A stretch of DNA of 64,000 nucleotides from JABCPE02 sp963530295 (GTDB lineage Bacteria > Bacteroidota > Bacteroidia > Flavobacteriales > Weeksellaceae): assembly GCA_963530295.1 (NCBI GenBank), contig CAUSCF010000010.1, positions 1 to 64,000 on the forward strand, written 5' to 3'. Both the position numbers and the translations under genes were made by a program. The number at the start of each line of letters is the position of its first letter. Position 1 is the stretch's first letter. Below, piece by piece: positions 62,926 through 64,000 of the stretch. The notes beneath the pieces are model-generated. The model ran no database searches and had not been told where the DNA came from. It was given only the letters and a program-made list of their open reading frames with translations.

Positions 62926-64000
62926 ATGACAATACAAAACCTAATAAAAGAAATCAACCAAATCATTCCTTTCCAGCAGGCGGAAGACTTTGATAATGTG
63001 GGACTTCTATGTGGAAGTTCAGAACGGGAAATCACAGGCGTTTTAATCTGTCACGATGCCTTGGAAAGTGTTGTGGAAGAAGCTGTACAAAAAAACGCAA
63101 ATGTAATTTTGACTTTTCATCCGATTATTTTTTCAGGATTAAAGTCCATTACTGGTAAAAATTATGTAGAAAAAGCCGTCCTGAAAGCGATAGAAAACAA
63201 AATCGCCATCATCGCCCTTCACACGGCACTGGACAATCATTATTTCGGTGTGAATCACAGAATTTGCAGAGAATTAGGTTTAGACCAGCTTAAAATTTTA
63301 ATTCCAAAAAAAGAAAATCTTTTACAGCTAATCACTTATGTTCCTGTGGATTATGCCGAGCAGGTTAAAAAGGCTCTATTTGAGGCTGGTGCAGGGAACA
63401 TTGGTTTTTATGATGAATGCAGTTTCAGCATCGGTGGCGAGGGAACTTTCCGCCCGATAGACGGTTCTAATCCGTTTTTAGGCAAAAAAGGAACGACTGA
63501 AAAAGTCAATGAAATTCAGCTTTCTGTCATTTTTGAAATATTCAAAAAAAATCAGATTATTTCCGCGATGAAATTCGCCCATCCTTACGAGGAAGTTGCC
63601 TACCAAATCTATGCGATAGAAAACGAAAACCAATATTCTGGCTTGGGAATGTTTGGCGAATTGTCCGAGGAAATGGAGGAAAAAGAATTCCTGAATTTCG
63701 TGAAAGAAAAATTTGATTTAAAAATCATCCGCCACAGCAGTTTTACTGGTAAAAAGATAAAAAAAGTGGCTGTTTTAGGCGGCAGCGGAGCCAGCGGAAT
63801 CAAAAATGCCATGCAAAACCAATGCGATGTCTACCTCACTGCAGATATGAAATATCACGATTTTTTCACGGCTGAAAATAGAATTTTGCTGTGTGATATC
63901 GGGCATTTTGAGTCGGAACAATTTGTAGTTCAACAATTATATGAAATTTTATCAGAAAAATTCACTACATTTGCAGTTTCAAAATCAAGCATTAATACCA
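62926..64000 (+). CDS. Nif3-like dinuclear metal-centre protein (partial)
   Basis: The frame starts at the ATG of MTIQNLIKEINQIIPFQQAE and is open to the window end (358 codons), so the 3' end is missing but probably only a few residues. Family signs are EDFDNVGLLCG, LTFHPIIFSGLKSI, ALHTALDNHYFGVN, KFAHPYEEVAYQIY, a central insert and AVLGGSGASG near residue 283. The last part has TADMKYHDFF and CDIGHFESEQ, which supply metal ligands. Members (YqfO/YbgI) form hexamers; the reaction is not settled, with GTP cyclohydrolase-like roles proposed. Confidence 0.92.
   Translation, partial: MTIQNLIKEINQIIPFQQAEDFDNVGLLCGSSEREITGVLICHDALESVVEEAVQKNANVILTFHPIIFSGLKSITGKNYVEKAVLKAIENKIAIIALHTALDNHYFGVNHRICRELGLDQLKILIPKKENLLQLITYVPVDYAEQVKKALFEAGAGNIGFYDECSFSIGGEGTFRPIDGSNPFLGKKGTTEKVNEIQLSVIFEIFKKNQIISAMKFAHPYEEVAYQIYAIENENQYSGLGMFGELSEEMEEKEFLNFVKEKFDLKIIRHSSFTGKKIKKVAVLGGSGASGIKNAMQNQCDVYLTADMKYHDFFTAENRILLCDIGHFESEQFVVQQLYEILSEKFTTFAVSKSSINT

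Overview
The window is AT-rich chromosomal DNA from a member of the Bacteroidota, class Flavobacteriia. It is most like the Chryseobacterium/Weeksellaceae group, which is an inference from gene content. Supporting signs are many TAnnTTTG(C) promoter elements typical of the phylum, a type IX secretion C-terminal sorting domain, a GldI-like gliding lipoprotein, a DUF3276/PUR-alpha protein, flavobacterial LPS-transport genes and a ribosomal protein L21 with a long C-terminal tail.

Bases 1-8200 hold core translation genes. pth, prfB and a DedA-family gene run rightward. Facing them is the leftward tuf - tRNA-Trp - secE - nusG - rplK - rplA - rplJ - rplL block and an alpha-carbonic anhydrase lipoprotein. 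rplL ends at a terminator and is not followed by rpoBC.

Bases 8201-18885 are an integrative element of about 10.7 kb inserted at the 3' end of tRNA-Cys. It is bounded by a perfect 16-bp direct repeat and has paired GTTGTCACAyAT sites just inside each end. Its left half carries a tyrosine integrase, a Fic protein, a 59-residue excisionase-like protein, a helix-turn-helix protein and a Rep-like protein. Its right half is a leftward six-gene operon: an unknown protein, a DUF805 membrane protein, a single-span membrane protein, a von Willebrand A (TerY-like) protein, a membrane PP2C phosphatase and a transmembrane protein kinase. This is a vWA-phosphatase-kinase triad resembling E. coli yegL-yegK-yegI and TerY-P modules, extended by three accessory proteins that share short linear motifs. 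The operon is preceded by a rod-like structured leader with a terminator that competes with the rod's basal stem. This is the most likely place for an undescribed system.

Bases 18886-34060 return to core functions: tRNA-Cys, a Uup-like ABC-F ATPase, rpsA, a lipoprotein, a Fur-family regulator, an OstA-like LPS protein, pdxA, ribE, a NtrY-like histidine kinase, an ABC exporter, a PUR-like protein, an omega-amidase, rseP and tRNA-Asn. Directly behind tRNA-Asn lies a 1194-residue SF1 helicase with a C-terminal PLD nuclease, the architecture of type II Mokosh anti-phage systems.

Bases 37830-64000 hold a Sel1-repeat protein, pgi, a DUF4349 lipoprotein, an acyltransferase, a frameshifted M48 protease, rplU-rpmA, lysA, miaB, a sigma-54 activator, an LptE-like lipoprotein, a repeat protein, gdhA, mrp with a NifU-like gene, an NlpC/P60 lipoprotein, an MlaD-like protein, a giant duplicated T9SS cargo protein, a GldI-like lipoprotein, a cyclophilin-FKBP fusion and a Nif3-like gene cut by the window end.
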